Assembly: GCA_019009955.1 (NCBI GenBank)
Contig: CM032230.1
Span: forward strand, 15,743,501-15,807,500
Source of the DNA: Riptortus pedestris
Taxonomy: Eukaryota; Arthropoda; Insecta; Hemiptera; Alydidae
Reading direction: 5' to 3'
DNA length: 64,000 bases
Position numbers and translations under genes: made by a program. Shown here piece after piece: positions 46,510 to 58,284 of this stretch. The notes under the pieces were generated by a model. That model saw nothing but the letters and a program-made list of their open reading frames with translations, searched no databases and had not been told where the DNA came from. How positions within the stretch are numbered: position 1 is the stretch's first letter; the number at the start of each line of letters is the position of its first letter.

Positions 46510-46615
46510 ATTATTCGAAAATATCTCCGTTATTATGGGTCGTTTCAAGACAATGTTATAAAACGAGTCGTGTTAAACTATTGATGTTCTACACATTTTA
46601 ATTCTCCGAGCATTT
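46510..46615 (-). mobile_element. HEL-A internal fragment
   Basis: AAATATCTCCGTTATTATGG and AACGAGTCGTGTTAAACTAT match the long-form body. No ends. Confidence 0.5.
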
Positions 46616-46634
46616 TGAAGGACCCTCGTAAAGG

Positions 46635-47478
46635 GACCGCACTACTGATCACATCTCTCCATATATTCTCTATTTGTAAATAAAAATCCGATGCGAAGAT
46701 GTGGGGCTTTTTTCGAAGACTGAAAAGAAGAAATTAGGAATAACTTGATTATTATTTGAGTTACGTATAAATGTATACTACAAGAATTGTAGAGCAACAC
46801 TAGCTTAACAAGATTTTTCCTACAACATTTTTCGTTCCGACTCATAATAATGGAAAAAAATTTAAATTCCCTTCCCATTAAATCCCTCTATTTCGGTATT
46901 ATAATGTACAATATGATTAATGGTGGCATAACACAAGGGATCTCGTAAAGTGAAGATCTATTGAAAACAATATTTGGTATTCAAGCTTACAATAATGTGT
47001 TCGATGATATTATTGTTGAAATCAACATTTTCGACTTTAGAATGTACAATATGATTTATGACGCCATAATAAAAAATATTTACATGTAATCTCATCGATT
47101 AAAGATCTGTTGAAAATAATATTTGGTATTCAAGCTTCGAATAAAGTGTTTGATGATAAACAGCTTATTGTTAATATGACATGAGTAGGAGTGGAGGTTT
47201 TCTGAAGGCTGAAAACTGAAAAATGCAAATATCTCCGTCAATATTAAAGATAGATAATAAATTTATATGTCAATATTTATAATAAATTTTATTTGCAATA
47301 CCATTGGTTCAATACAACTTTTAGATCAGGCGTGTAACAAAGAGATGTATCAAATTTTCGTAATTTGAAATCCTCTAAACCACCATTCGACTGTTCGATT
47401 TGAACCAATAAAGAACATGGTCTTCAATTTTTTATAACATTTGAATATAGGAGTTTGGTAACGATCAATCAGTGCGGG
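46635..47478 (+). mobile_element. HEL-A copy, both modules, ends missing
   Basis: Module B (CATCTCTCCATATATTCTC, ATCCGATGCGAAGATG) then module A (GAGTAGGAGTGGAGG, CTGAAAAATGCAAATATC). It stops within GGTAACGATCAATCA, at a sharp junction with the minus-oriented copy that follows. Confidence 0.7.
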
Positions 47479-47812
47479 GGGCTTAGAGGAGACAAATTTT
47501 GAAAATTTGAAAGAATTATTGTAATGAACCAGTCTTATTGTTAATCTAGTTTCCTATGAATGGTAGTTACTTTGTTAGTTAATGTTCAGCTTCGAGTAAA
47601 TCCCCACTTTCAGAAATAGTACGTTTACACCACGCCAATATATCATGAAATGTTTTATTTCAAGCTTAAATAACAAATATTATTTTCAATGGCCTTTTGC
47701 TATGTTAGATACATACAAATAACATAGCATTCATGGTGTCATCACCATCAAATAAGAATTTAAAGTCGTGACTCAGAAATGTTTCTTTCTTACTTGACAT
47801 TTAACTTCATCC

Positions 47813-49467
47813 CAAAGTGGTCTATATCGACCCCCAGTGGTCTATGACAACCTGCGAGGGGTGTACGTCAGCAAAAAAAAAATTTGGGGGGTCCATGAAA
47901 TGAAAATAGGGGTCTACGATAGTGGATCTCAACATACACTGATAGTACCTATTTACTTACATTATACTATCTTATAATATAAAGACATATACATTATTTA
48001 TAAAAGTACCTATGAAGTAAAAAATGTATTATATATGTTTATAAAATTGTGTAAGTTGTAGTATGTAGGCATTCGCTTTGTGGTCGCAATACATTTTGAA
48101 CTTGTAAAAACCTGCACATAATGATATACCAGTATCATCTTGTTACAAGCATACGTGCAGTCTCAGAGCTTCGCGAACTTGCACTGACTTGTTCAATTCG
48201 TCACTCTATAAATACGAATGTGAGACAAATACGTTTATTCGTTTCCTGAATCTTGAAAAGGAAAGTGCTAAGAAAATATTTTTAAAAAAAAAAAACATAA
48301 ACTGGTAGTTTATCACACAGTGCCGGAGAAAAGTAAGTACATTATTTTTTGTTAAATTTTAGTTTTATACTCGTAGTTAGCAAAGATAGATAAATTACGC
48401 CAATCATGACTTCAGTTATTAGTAGTTTAATATTCAAATCATATGCAAAATTACACGAGTACTCCTCAATAGTTTCTTTTTCAAAGCTTTAGCAATCGGT
48501 ATTATAATTATGTACAATCAACATATTGTGCATTCATACAATTTGTTATTACTATTCGTTGTGTAATATTTTATTTTAAGTTCCATCATGTCAAAACCGT
48601 AAGTAACATTCATAACATTCCCCTCCTCAGTCTAAATTTGATTAAAAGAAAGTCCATCTTATCAGCGTTTCTTGCCAGAATTAAACTAATGAAGCAAAAT
48701 ATTGGACGGGGCGAATTTTCCCAGTTCCCCAAATTGTCACAGACAAACTGCCAGGAAGACGACGTTTCAACCTACGTTCAACATTTAAATGCCTTCTAAT
48801 CAGATTTTGAAACTAGGTTTGAGGATGTTTTGACTATGGTAATACCACCGTGGATAATTAACCCATATGGTGACATAGAAGAGACGAATGTCACAATAGA
48901 AGAGGAACTGACTGAACTAAGTACAAACGAAGAACTTAAGGTTCAGTTTAAAAACGGATATAAGCAATTCTGGCTGCAAAACAACATACCAGAGACTTAT
49001 CCCGTATTATGGAATATAGCGAGGAAATTTTTAATTTCCTTTCCATCGCCATACCTAGTGGAAAGGGGGTTCAGCGCTGTTACCAAGCTCCTAACGAAAA
49101 AACGAAACAGACTGGACATCATTAGGAGATTTAAGATTTAACCTTACAAAATTGACGCCAAATGTTGATAATTTATTATTAAAGCATCAGGTTCATCCTT
49201 CTCACTAAAGCATTTACTTATTGCATAGTTTATTTTATGTTACATATATTTTATATAACAGACACAAGATTTTATTTTGAGTAGTTTTAATTTAAATTCA
49301 ATTAATAAATGTATACGACTTAACATGTATTTACTTTAAGTTTTTAACACTAAACTTCACTACAGTAAGAAATTTAGAAAAAATCAATATCAGGTGATTA
49401 GGGGGTCTACCCAAAACCGAAAAACATGGCAAGGGGTCTACGACACAAAAAACTTTGGGAACCTCTG
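47813..49467 (+). mobile_element. ZBED5-like hAT DNA transposon, degenerate
   Basis: The right end, read inward, is CAGAGGTTCCCAAAG followed by GTCGTAGACCCC. The left side contains TAGTGGATCTCAACA (about 47920) and repeated GGGGTCTACG-like blocks, so the 5' terminus appears rearranged or duplicated. The flanks ATCC(C)A / ATCCAACC are compatible with an imperfect 8-bp target duplication. A plausible 5' UTR intron (donor AAAAGTAAGTAC at 48333, acceptor TTTTATTTTAAG ending 48580) precedes an ATG at 48588. Most of the transposase body between ATG and C-terminus is deleted. Confidence 0.7.
48659..49208 (+). pseudogene. hAT transposase C-terminal region, dead
   Basis: In one frame from 48659 the translation matches the C-terminal part of ZBED5-type hAT transposases: KLMKQNIGRGEFSQFPKL, FLQ-like WLQNNIPETYPVLWNIA, and the dimerisation motif SPYLVERGFSAVTKLLTK (about 49045-49100). 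An in-frame TAA interrupts at 48797-48799. A one-base frameshift near 49125 moves the last part (GDLRFNLTKL ... HPSH, stop at 49206-49208) to another frame. The BED finger and catalytic core are absent. Related host-domesticated proteins exist, but this copy cannot encode one. Confidence 0.85.
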
Positions 49468-49710
49468 ATCCAACCTATCGTATTAGTTAATGACTCAATT
49501 GGAACGTGGAAGAGGCGTTGGGGGATTCGAAAAAAAAGTCAAAATATATCCGTTATATCGGTCAAGTAATATCTCTACCTGGTCGAGGAATGTTATAAAG
49601 CGAGTCTTGTTAAATTAGTATTTTCTCGCCCCCCCACCCCCATAAACCCTCACTTTTCACTTAGAAATAGAAATCGGTTTAGTTTACGCAGCCCCTGCGT
49701 GATGAAAATT

Positions 49711-50740
49711 CTAATGTTTAGAGAACATGATTAATAAACATATTTGAGATTGTTTTGGTAGCTTGTGTTTGTCGTGAAGCTAATTGCCCGGGATGAGTTA
49801 ATGGCTACCCTTCGCTGTTACACAACAACCCACGAATCCGAGGGCCGACTAACGAAAAATAATCATCATTTAATTAGAAATTTTTCTCCCCCTGGTACGT
49901 GCCTTCCGTGCATAACAAACAACGCCTCGGCGTGAAATTTTACTTCTTCAAACCGTTTATATAAGAGAGGTTCATCCTATTAAGTCTAGGATTAATGGGA
50001 AACCGTCGCCTAGGTGAGAAGTGAGCAGATGGTTTCAACATCATATGATTTATCTTATCAAAATAGGGATATTTATCATAGCGGTGCCTGTGATAACAAG
50101 TTACAAATATGATAACAGCTCTTGTTAATATTAATATGGTGTAAGTGATTCTCTAGCAACGCCAGCCCAACTTACTGACAGTTTGTTAATTGAAATAATC
50201 TTCCGATTTATAACACATCATAATTATTTTTTTTATATTTCTATAAGGCCTAAAAACTGTGTTGTTGGTTAATGAAACGTCAAAGGAGAAAATTATAATT
50301 CTTGATAATGATTGACAATGGGTGGATTCTAATTTTCTTCTGTCATCGCTCAATTTGTTTAGTTACTCATATCAAAAGTACAGGTTAAAATTAACCCTCA
50401 GCTTATATTAGTAATTTAGAGTGGGCCTCAAGTCTTGGGATATATTATAAGAAGGATTAATTTCTTCAAAATCTATTTCTAAACGAGGCCATTTTCAGAA
50501 CAATTCCTCAAATGTAACTTATACATTTTAATTATTATCCCCCCTTTTTAGGGGTTTCTTTAGAAAAAGAAGCTACTGGGGTTGATCACGTGCCAAAATT
50601 TCACAAAAACTCTTCCAACCTTCGTATCAATTATGTTTTCAATGGCGTCCCTCAAGTTCTTATTTTATTTAATTAATGAAATTATTAATTCCGTTTCATT
50701 TAAAATATATTTTTTAATGGGTCATATTTGTGTTGCTTTT
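49711..50740. other. AT-rich DNA, no gene seen
   Basis: No coding, RNA or repeat signal recognised. Confidence 0.4.
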
Positions 50741-50828
50741 TATTATTATTATTATTATTTATTAACATTCAGTTTTTACTGATATGGCTATTTTGGCGGG
50801 TTATCTACAGGTTACCACAAGTTTCTAG
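50741..50828 (-). mobile_element. SINE-A 3' end fragment
   Basis: A reversed tail of ATT repeats with TTATTAACATTCAG, then GGCGGGTTATCTACAGGTTA and CACAAGTTTCTAGC, matches the SINE-A body. The tRNA head is missing. It abuts a HEL-A remnant. Confidence 0.6.
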
Positions 50829-50829
50829 C

Positions 50830-50896
50830 GCGATCTAGAAAATCGCGTCATGAGTACAACCTCAATAACTGATTTTCCTTGCGAGAAATCTGCTAA
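50830..50896 (+). mobile_element. HEL-A 3'-end remnant
   Basis: AAAATCGCGTCATGAGTACA, AACTGATTTTCCTTGCGAG, AAATCTGCTAAT: the last about 65 bp only. Confidence 0.75.
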
Positions 50897-51486
50897 TAAG
50901 TATCATGAAAAATAGGAAACTAAGTGCAATATATACAACGCTATTTTTATAGTTATGTATGTAAGAATTTTAAAAAAATTAACAAACAAATCGAATATAT
51001 TGACATTGAAAGTAATGTTTGTTCGTTCTTAAATAAAATAAAAAAAAAATCTTGGAAATCATAAAAATTTGTTATTCGTCCTTCTTTTGGTATGTTAATC
51101 TGGTTTATAAATAAGCCATTTGTGGTTGGCTGTTTAATCAGGAGTTGCTGGCACATGTCTTAATCCGTTATCTTATTTTCTAAATTATCACGGTGCCCTT
51201 TTTCCGAGTTAAATGTCACATGAATATCATTCCTGCTAAGTCCTTTCACAGAGCACATACACGCACGCCCAAGATCTCTTATATTGTAATCTTTCCGCAA
51301 TAAAGTTTGTACACTTTTTCTTTAATTGTGACAATAAGGCGTGTGACCTTTCCCTGATTGTATCTGGGTCACTTGAGATAGGATTGTTAATTGCCTTTTC
51401 GAAAGTACTGAAAATGACTTGACTTCAGTTTTATTAGCTCGAGAGGAACGAATCAAATGAAAGTCTTCTTGATTAACTGAAGCAAA
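50897..51486. other. AT-rich DNA, no gene seen
   Basis: Nothing identifiable. Confidence 0.4.
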
Positions 51487-52075
51487 TAAAAAATCCGTTG
51501 CGCAGGGGCTGCGTAAACAAAGCAGATTTCCCATGGACGGGTGCCGAACACCATTGAAATCATTTGATGAGTAGAAGTGGGGTTTTACTGAAGGCTGAAA
51601 ACAATTAACTGCGAATAACTGTCTTAATATTTGAGCTATGGAAAAATGTATAAAACAAGATTTGAAGGACATTAATACGTAAACAATATTGGTTCTATAA
51701 CACTTTCTGACTGGAATCATAATAACAGAGATATGAATTTTCTGAGCCACCCACCCTTCTTCTATTTCTCAACCGTTTTCATCCATAAAATAATATGAAG
51801 TTTGTTGTGTAGAATGAAACTGTTAAGTATCGAATATGTATACGAAATGAACATTTTCGAGTCAAGAAAGTCGAATCTTAAATGATCACAAATCGAGTTT
51901 ACACGGATTTACCACAGTTAAGGTTCAATGAAATAAATATTTGGTATTTAAGTTCAAATAAAATGTTTCATGGTATAACAACTTACTGTCAATATTCCCA
52001 GAGTAGGACCGGTTTACTAAAGGCTGAAAACTAAAAATACAAATATCTCGGTTAAAATACACGATAGAGAAAATA
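51487..52075 (+). mobile_element. HEL-A long form, 3' truncated
   Basis: 5' end AAAAAATCCGTTGCGCAGG, CAAAGCAGATTTCCCATGG, module B (TTAATATTTGAGCTATGG) then the start of module A (TCTCGGTTAAAATACACGAT). It ends where an A-rich AAGAAG tract begins (52076). Confidence 0.75.
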
Positions 52076-52311
52076 CAAGAAGAAGAAAAATACTTTCTTA
52101 AAGAAATGACTGTGGCTGCTGACCAATGCTGAGTTGCTGACTACACTGCTAAATCATCAATCACATGAAATTAAGAAAAAATAAATTAATAAAAGCAAAT
52201 GTCAATGAAATAAAATTAATAAGTTTGCACAAAAATTAAGCCAATAAAAGTATAATAAGAATATAAAAAAAAATATAAAGAAAGAAAAGAGATAAATAAA
52301 ATAAATAATAA

Positions 52312-52629
52312 AAAAAGTCCGTCACTCAGGGGCTGCGTAAACTAAGCAGATTTCCCCCGTGAAGTTTTACAATAGAGAAATTTCACGAGAGTCGAACAGT
52401 TACGGAAACGGCCATTTAATTTGCAATAAGATTGGTTCTATACACTTTTTTGATTCGACTTATGGTAACGGAGATATTTCGAAATTCGAACCCCCCCCCC
52501 CACCCACTGGTTCGATTTCAACCATTAACGAACTTGATGTGCCTATTTGCATAAAACGTTTAAATATGGAGTTTGGTAACGATCAAACAAAAATTGCGAC
52601 CGCTAGAGCGTTAACAGACAAACACACAC

Positions 52630-52688
<59 letters not shown>

Positions 52689-52795
52689 TGGACTTCATTT
52701 CCTAGGTAGGACTGATGGACATTTGACGGGTTTTTTTTTCGAAAATCCCGTCATGAATGTAACCTCAATAGCTAATTTCGCTAAACACATGAAAA
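52312..52795 (+). mobile_element. HEL-A copy with internal deletion
   Basis: 5' end A7GTCCGTCACTCAGGGGC, TAAGCAGATTTCCCCCGTG. It jumps from CAGTTACGGAAACGGCC directly to TTTAATTTGCAATAAGATTG, losing the GC block and flank. It then has a C12 run, GACCGCTAGAGCGTTAACAG, a TA tract (52632-52684) and a decayed 3' end AATAGCTAATTTCGCTAAAC. Confidence 0.8.
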
Positions 52796-53865
52796 TTGTC
52801 AGTATGTAGCCGAATACAAAAACATAGCAGTATCCAGTTTGAATCTAAACAGGCAACAACAGACAAGCCTCTGGGTATCAAATTTCGTCGAGTAAGTGGT
52901 GGTTGTTAAGGAAACGAATTTACGCAATGGCCGCAGAGTTACAGAGCCCAATTTACTTATTCAGCTCAGTTGTGGCAATATGGAGATGCAATTAAAGATG
53001 TAGATAGAAGCCCCTGTTATCCAATATATCTGGAAGCTAACTCATCCTTATTCGTGAGAGGGCTTCGCCCAATGCACCACCATCTTACAAAACTGATGAC
53101 ATCTCCCCTTACACAATGAGAGAGCATCGCCAAGAATCACTAATGACCCCATCTCCAATAGCACAGAAGATAAAAATTCCACTAAATTCTACTGCTTTCC
53201 TAGAATGTCCTTGCTGTGATGTCATAGAACCCCCTGGCATTCGGCCAGAAGAAGGAATAGGTTTACTCCACTTTTCAAAAACGTTTTTCAAACCTGACAG
53301 ACTTAATGGATTCTTCAAATGGGATAGATGCTGGCCGACGGTAATAAAATAAAACACCACATTATTTCCTTCCTCTTAACTTAATTAAACACTCACACAT
53401 GTTTCACTATGTACGACAGGCTCTTCAAGAGGATTTGTCCTTAAACCTAAAATTCCACCAAGCCACGGTGTGCAATACCAGCACAGGAGCACCTTCTATT
53501 TTATACACCATTCCTCCCTTAATAACAACCATATTTTAAAAGTTTGTGACATTTAAGATAAAAATGACTCGATTAGCTTAATGTGTTAATAACATGTAAA
53601 TAGTTGAGGATTTATCGTAGGTTGAGAACTCTAATATACAAATAACTCCTTACGTGGAAAACGGATAATTCCTCAAGAAATCTAAAGTAGACAACACAGC
53701 ACTCCTCTTAAATTATCCTCCAAACACAGTCATTTAATTTATTTACAAAAATATAGGGCCAAATGAAGTTATAAGATCATCACTGCAGAATGCATTTTGT
53801 ATGTGCATCAACATCTAAATCCTCGCCTAGTACTTGCACTTTTTGGTTGTCGTAAGCTAATTTTT
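52796..53865. other. unassigned DNA with a two-strand open frame
   Basis: 53109-53360 is open on both strands (78 codons plus, 83 minus). Its composition is less AT-rich than its surroundings, and CPCCDVIEPPGIRPEE reads oddly protein-like. I recognise no family. Possibly the relic of a retroelement; not called as a gene. Confidence 0.3.
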
Positions 53866-54345
53866 TAGCAGATTTATCTGAAGGGGAATTCGCTAACGAG
53901 GTTGTATTCATAATCACATAATTTTCAAAATATTTCTAATATATATATGCATATTTATCTATCTATATTTATCTAGCGGTTGCAAGTTTTCGTTTGATCT
54001 TCACCACACTTAATATTTAAACGTTTCATGGACAACAAAAGATACGTTAGCTAATATCTAAAATGGTTTCAGGAAGCGAGGAGGTTTAGAGGGCGAATAG
54101 TTAAAAATGACAAAATATTTAAGTTACTCTGATTTGGGCCGAAAAATATTATACTGCAATTGTTGTTAGAATTTTGTACAAATACTTTTATTCTTTAACT
54201 GAAATATTAACCGATACATTTGCACTTATGAGTATTGAGTCAGAGCAAAGCCCCTTTCCTACTCATGGGATGTTTACTTTGAGTAACTGAGTCACTGAAC
54301 ATCTCCAGTCCAACAAAGGTTTCTAATTCCTGTTTACATAGGCTT
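53866..54345 (-). mobile_element. HEL-A copy, diverged, 5' end missing
   Basis: 3' end TTAGCAGATTTATCTGAAGG (hairpin mutated), AATATATATATGCATATT, CTAGCGGTTGCAAGTTTTCG, body to TCAGAGCAAAGCCCC. The 5' terminus is not found. Confidence 0.65.
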
Positions 54346-54479
54346 GTTACTGCGGAAAATGTAGAGTCTAAATTAGGGATTCACAAACTATTTTGAGCAA
54401 GAAACCCCTTTTCCAAAGTGAACTGATACCTCAAACCCAAATTACTTTAAAAACCCTGTCTCTAGTTTTTTCCCTATGC

Positions 54480-54755
54480 AAAATACATCATCATAATCTA
54501 AAGGCTACGTCTTGTAGTTGCAACCATTGTGTTCTATCGGAAGCTGCTCTTTTCATATTTCTATACTCACCGAAATCCATACTTGATGTCTTCAAAATAG
54601 GATTTTGTAGTACTTCCTCTTCCCTTATGCCCAAGAACCTTACCTTCAAATATATTTGTAATGAAGTCGTTGTGCCTTAAGAAATGCACAAGATGTTTCA
54701 CTCTCCTTTTTTTCCATTGCTTTGATAAGACTTGTTCTCACTTACCTCATTTGGA
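54480..54755 (-). pseudogene. LINE-A polymerase C-terminal fragment
   Basis: Minus-strand translation gives LRHNDFITNIFEGKVLGHKG, then a YFEDIK segment and, after a frameshift, MKRAASDRTQWLQLQDVAF, ending L-stop. The stop is followed at once by ATGATGATG-like sequence (54486-54495), the element's 3' tail. It matches the relics at 8.4 and 18.6 kb. It is the best-kept of the three and still lacks the polymerase core. Confidence 0.75.
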
Positions 54756-56008
54756 AGTTCATCGTTATTATTTGGAACTTCCATGGTGCTAGGAAGGGAG
54801 TAAATTCGGACAGTGGTTTCTCATTGCCTTATGTCCTAGTCAGTGTTGCAAAATTTAGACGTTGCTCCATAGATACCTCTACTACCCCAGTTACTCCGAG
54901 GGTGCCTGTATCATTCCTACAAACCAGGATCCCTGAAATACTTCTCAATTACTCTCAACTATGCTTACCAAACTTCGCTTAAAACTGAAAATACTTGCCA
55001 ATTAAAAAACTTTGCGGCTGACTAAGTGAGTAAACTTGACGTCATTATCAAAATTTGTAACCACACTGAGGACTTTTTCGGTTAGGCATGATGATTGAAA
55101 AGCGATAAGGTATTTTTCTGGAATGTTCCACAATGCACGATATTGTGCTTCAATGTTGCGCTTCAACCAGAACTTCTGATAGCCTCGGTTCTACTTCTGC
55201 TTAAGCTCCTCGTCCTTCCTATCAAAATATTAGTCATTCTTATAACAAGTTGGTACACGTAACACAACTTATACAGTATCTTGAAAGTTTCAAATAAAAA
55301 CTTGTTATAATTAATAGGGGTCGATTTTTAAGCCTCGCCGACCCACAAATTCAGTTTTCGTTTATGTCGACCTTTGGGAAACCGATTTCGACCACAAGGA
55401 CCTCCATTCCAATCCAAGGACTGGCGTTTTGGAATGAAGAAATACCTATGAGGGTTACTTCCCCGATGTATATCGCCGCAGAACAGGATATGCAAGAACC
55501 TCAATACATGTTGGACTTATTAGAATGTAAAGAAGGAAATAGTGAACATTCTCATAAGGAACCTTTGAAAATGAAATATTTATCGAGAGGCTGATCTTCT
55601 TACGGTAATTACAAGTTATTGGCTGTTTTAACGAGGCTGCTTGCGTCACTGCGAACAGGTGACCTTTAGCCTGGAGAGGCATAGAGGTAGTAGAGGGCGT
55701 TGCCTACCTCTCTACATTTGATTGGAGCCATTACCGACTAATTCCTACCTCGCTGCCCAATTTGGCGGGAACCGCTTCATCCTTATCTACATACACTGCT
55801 CAATGGTAACAGCCCTTATCTCAGCTCATCACCATATATACCCATGAGTTAGCGTACAGCCTTCATTACTCTCTCTCAGGCCCCATTAGTAGAATTGATA
55901 ACGGATAAAAGCCTTCGCAATGCATCTAATAATATTTTAGCCTCTGTTATTATTGTTGTAGCTGTAGCCTACACTTAGTAATTGTTCTCGTGCTCCAATC
56001 CGGGGTTT
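54756..56008. other. unassigned DNA
   Basis: 54770-54910 on the minus strand includes GGCAATGAGAAACCACTGTC, a motif common in invertebrate retroelement or SINE tails. The 76-codon frame at 55364-55594 reads without stops for about 90 codons upstream-inclusive, but no family is recognised. Confidence 0.3.
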
Positions 56009-56130
56009 ACATTTCCCTTAAGTGAAGTCAGCTATTGAGGTTGCACTCATGACGCGATTTTCGAAAAATGTCCTCAAATGACCATCGATCCGGCCAGGGA
56101 AATGACGAAAATGAGGTACGTTATACATGA
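56009..56130 (-). mobile_element. HEL-A 3'-end remnant
   Basis: TTTCCCTTAAGTGAAGTCAG, ATGACGCGATTTTCGAAAAA, GACGAAAATGAGGTACGTT; ends before any TA tract. Confidence 0.75.
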
Positions 56131-56279
56131 ATGTATATAGTTATTAAAGAAAACCATTGACAAGGTCAGACGTTTAAATCAACGTTCAGTTAAAGGCGGC
56201 ATTGATTTATCAGGTTTAAAAGTTATATGCAACAGATGCAATCTTTTGTTATTTCCGAAGCTTCCCTAATCCATTAGAT

Positions 56280-56575
56280 GATATGTGGACAACCACTGGC
56301 CCGCTGTAAGATTTGATCCGGCCCGCGAGACATTTTGAAAAACCCAATTAAACAAAAATATTACACTACTTACTCCAAATGAGGAAGATGAGGAGAGATC
56401 TGTGCATTTGGCCGTACTCATAAATGCGAACAGTTCTTTTCAATAATGAAAGTTAATAAATCAAAACATCGTACAAGGCTGACTGACGATAATTTGGAAA
56501 ATTCTTTACGTCTTTGTATCACTGGAATTAATATAAGCATCGATGGATTAGTTCCACAAATCCAAGCTCATTGAT
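56280..56575 (+). pseudogene. GTF2IRD2-like hAT transposase C-terminus, dead
   Basis: Translation from about 56395 gives CAFGRTHKCEQFFSIMKVNK and RTRLTDDNLENSLRLC, then a stop after IQAH (56573). This is the C-terminal block of hAT transposases related to GTF2IRD2 and EPM2AIP1 (FGSTYxCEQ-FS-MK...SRLTDEHL). An in-frame stop lies just upstream (about 56380). The preceding ACTGGCCCGC and GATCCGGCCCGCGAGAC resemble the end sequences of such elements. Only about 60 codons remain. Confidence 0.75.
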
Positions 56576-56946
56576 CATCATTGATTTCGGCGTCGCTATT
56601 TAACTCTCGTTGTTTGTAATAGTTCTAAATTTTACGATTTAATTTGTTGTTGAATTAATTGTGTTGTTCCTATTTTTTTCATTTCATTTTGTTATTTTAA
56701 TAAATTATATTATAATTACATTGTCGTATAATTTAACGTCTGATATCTATCGTATAAAAATTATGAAGACTACTTTAAAATGCACTACATTTAAAAGCGA
56801 CCCGGGAACGTATTTGCACACTGGCCCACAACATGTCAATGGTTGCCCATATCCTATTGCCTTAGAACTTATTAATGTTAATAAACAAATGTTTTAAGCA
56901 AAACTGCTTGTTTCCGTCAAGAGTGTTGGTTACACGACGTTTGTTC
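56576..56946. other. AT-rich DNA, no gene seen
   Basis: The 78-codon frame (56661-56897) has no recognisable feature. ACACGACGTTTG occurs twice near the right edge (about 56932 and 56947), the second being the outer edge of the foldback. Confidence 0.4.
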
Positions 56947-57364
56947 ACACGACGTTTGGATTTAAATCCTTTTGTCATACGAACTTTTGTGAAACAACCT
57001 TCAATCTCAACTTTGTCCTTGGCTAGCACTTGGAGCGAAAGCTCACGTGTAGCACACGCCTAACTGAAGAGATCCGAAAGATCGAAACGAAGTCATCCCA
57101 AACATGTCTATCGCACTGAAAGTGCATTCCGAAACCAACCTGTTACAGTTATGTTTCAGTGTAGAGATGGGGCTTTGGTAACTGTAACAGGTTGGTTTCG
57201 GGATTCACTGTAAGTGCAATAGACACGTTTGGGATGACTTCGTTTCGATCTTTCGGATCTCTTCAGCTAGGCATGTCCTACAGGTGAGCTTTCGCTCCAA
57301 GTACTAGCCTAGGACAAAGTTGAGATTGAAGGTTGTTTGACAAAAGTTCGTACGACAAAAGGAT
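56947..57364. repeat. foldback repeat: about 200-bp inverted arms, 27-nt loop
   Basis: Left arm 56947-57151, loop 57152-57178, right arm 57179-57364 plus its last 16 bp at 57961-57976. By eye the arms are about 93% identical. The outermost part ACACGACGTTTGGATT (56947-56962) is matched only beyond the HEL-A insertion at 57365-57960. A transcript would form a long near-perfect hairpin. It may be a foldback transposon or a local inverted duplication; no coding content. Confidence 0.9.
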
Positions 57365-57858
57365 AAAAAGTCCGTCACGCAGGGGCTGCGTTAACTAAGC
57401 AGATTTCCCAAGTGCGCTACGTATTTGCATTTATCACAAAACGTAAAAGTTCAATGAGAACAATATTTGGTATTCAAGCTTCACATAAAGTGCTTCATAA
57501 CATAATAGAATATTGAAAATATGAGAGGAGTAGGAGTGGGGCTTTACTAAAGACCGAAAACTAAAAAATGCAAATATCTCAGTAAATAATCAAGGTAGTG
57601 AAAAAGTGTACATAACAACATTTATAGAACATTACATTTGCAATAAGATGGGTGCTATACAATTTTTCGATCCGACGAATAATAACGGAGATATTACGAA
57701 TTTTCTAAATTCTCCCCCTCTAAACCCCCCTCCCCCTGGTCCGATTTTAGCCGTTAACGAACTTGATCTTTCTTTTTGTATAAAATGATTATATATCAAG
57801 TTTGGTAACAATAAGTCAAAAATTGCGACCGCTAGAGCGCTAACAGACAAATATATAG

Positions 57859-57916
<58 letters not shown>

Positions 57917-57960
57917 AGTACAACCTCAATAGCTGATTTCCCTTGAGGGAAATCTGCTAA
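57365..57960 (+). mobile_element. HEL-A copy, full length, inside the foldback
   Basis: 5' end AAAAAGTCCGTCACGCAGGG, TAAGCAGATTTCCCAAG, module A body (AAATGCAAATATCTCAGTAA, GATCCGACGAATAATAACG), GACCGCTAGAGCGCTAACAG, TA tract 57860-57913, then GTACAACCTCAATAGCTGAT and the hairpin TTTCCCTTGAGGGAAATCTG with CTAA. The 120-bp block usually found between (TA)n and the 3' end is mostly deleted. Foldback sequence resumes directly after it. Confidence 0.92.
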
Positions 57961-57976
57961 AATCCAAACGTCGTGT

Positions 57977-58284
57977 AAATAAATGGTCTTGAAAAGCCCC
58001 AGGAGAAGATAAGCTGTGAGAAGCCGCGTTATGTCATCAGATGGTGATAAGTCTATTATTGTCATTAGAGGATAACTGATTATTACAGACTGATTACATC
58101 TGATAGAAGGAGTTAGGCGGAAGAAGGATAACTTCAATTTGATCTGTCTTCCGGTTTAAGCTCTACAATTTCCTACGGACAGCTTTCTCTCTCAGCAATA
58201 TTTATATGTAGGAAGTCTAAATGAGCAAATACATTACCATTCACCCTCATATACTCTTTACTTCGGGCTATGTACTGTGTGTAT
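57977..58284. other. unassigned DNA
   Basis: No gene or repeat recognised. Confidence 0.4.

Larger units (their letters stand above)
47479..49710 (-). mobile_element. HEL-A copy split by a hAT element
   Basis: 47479-47812 reads minus-oriented body (GGGGGGCTTAGAGGAG to ACTTGACATTTAACTTCATCC). After the hAT insertion it resumes at 49468 (ATCCAACC, CGTATTAGTTAATGACTC) and ends at AATCGGTTTAGTTTACGCAG, CCCCTGCGTGATG. The left and right pieces join in the order seen in intact copies. Confidence 0.7.

Noticed and set aside
48598..48632. Short intron GTAAGT...CCTCAG after the hAT ATG
   Set aside because: At about 30 bp it is too short for a normal intron; an internal deletion of the transposase explains the junction better.
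48588..49141. Domesticated ZBED5-type host gene
   Set aside because: The frame is broken by a stop and a frameshift, lacks the catalytic and BED regions, and is bounded by transposon ends inserted in HEL-A.
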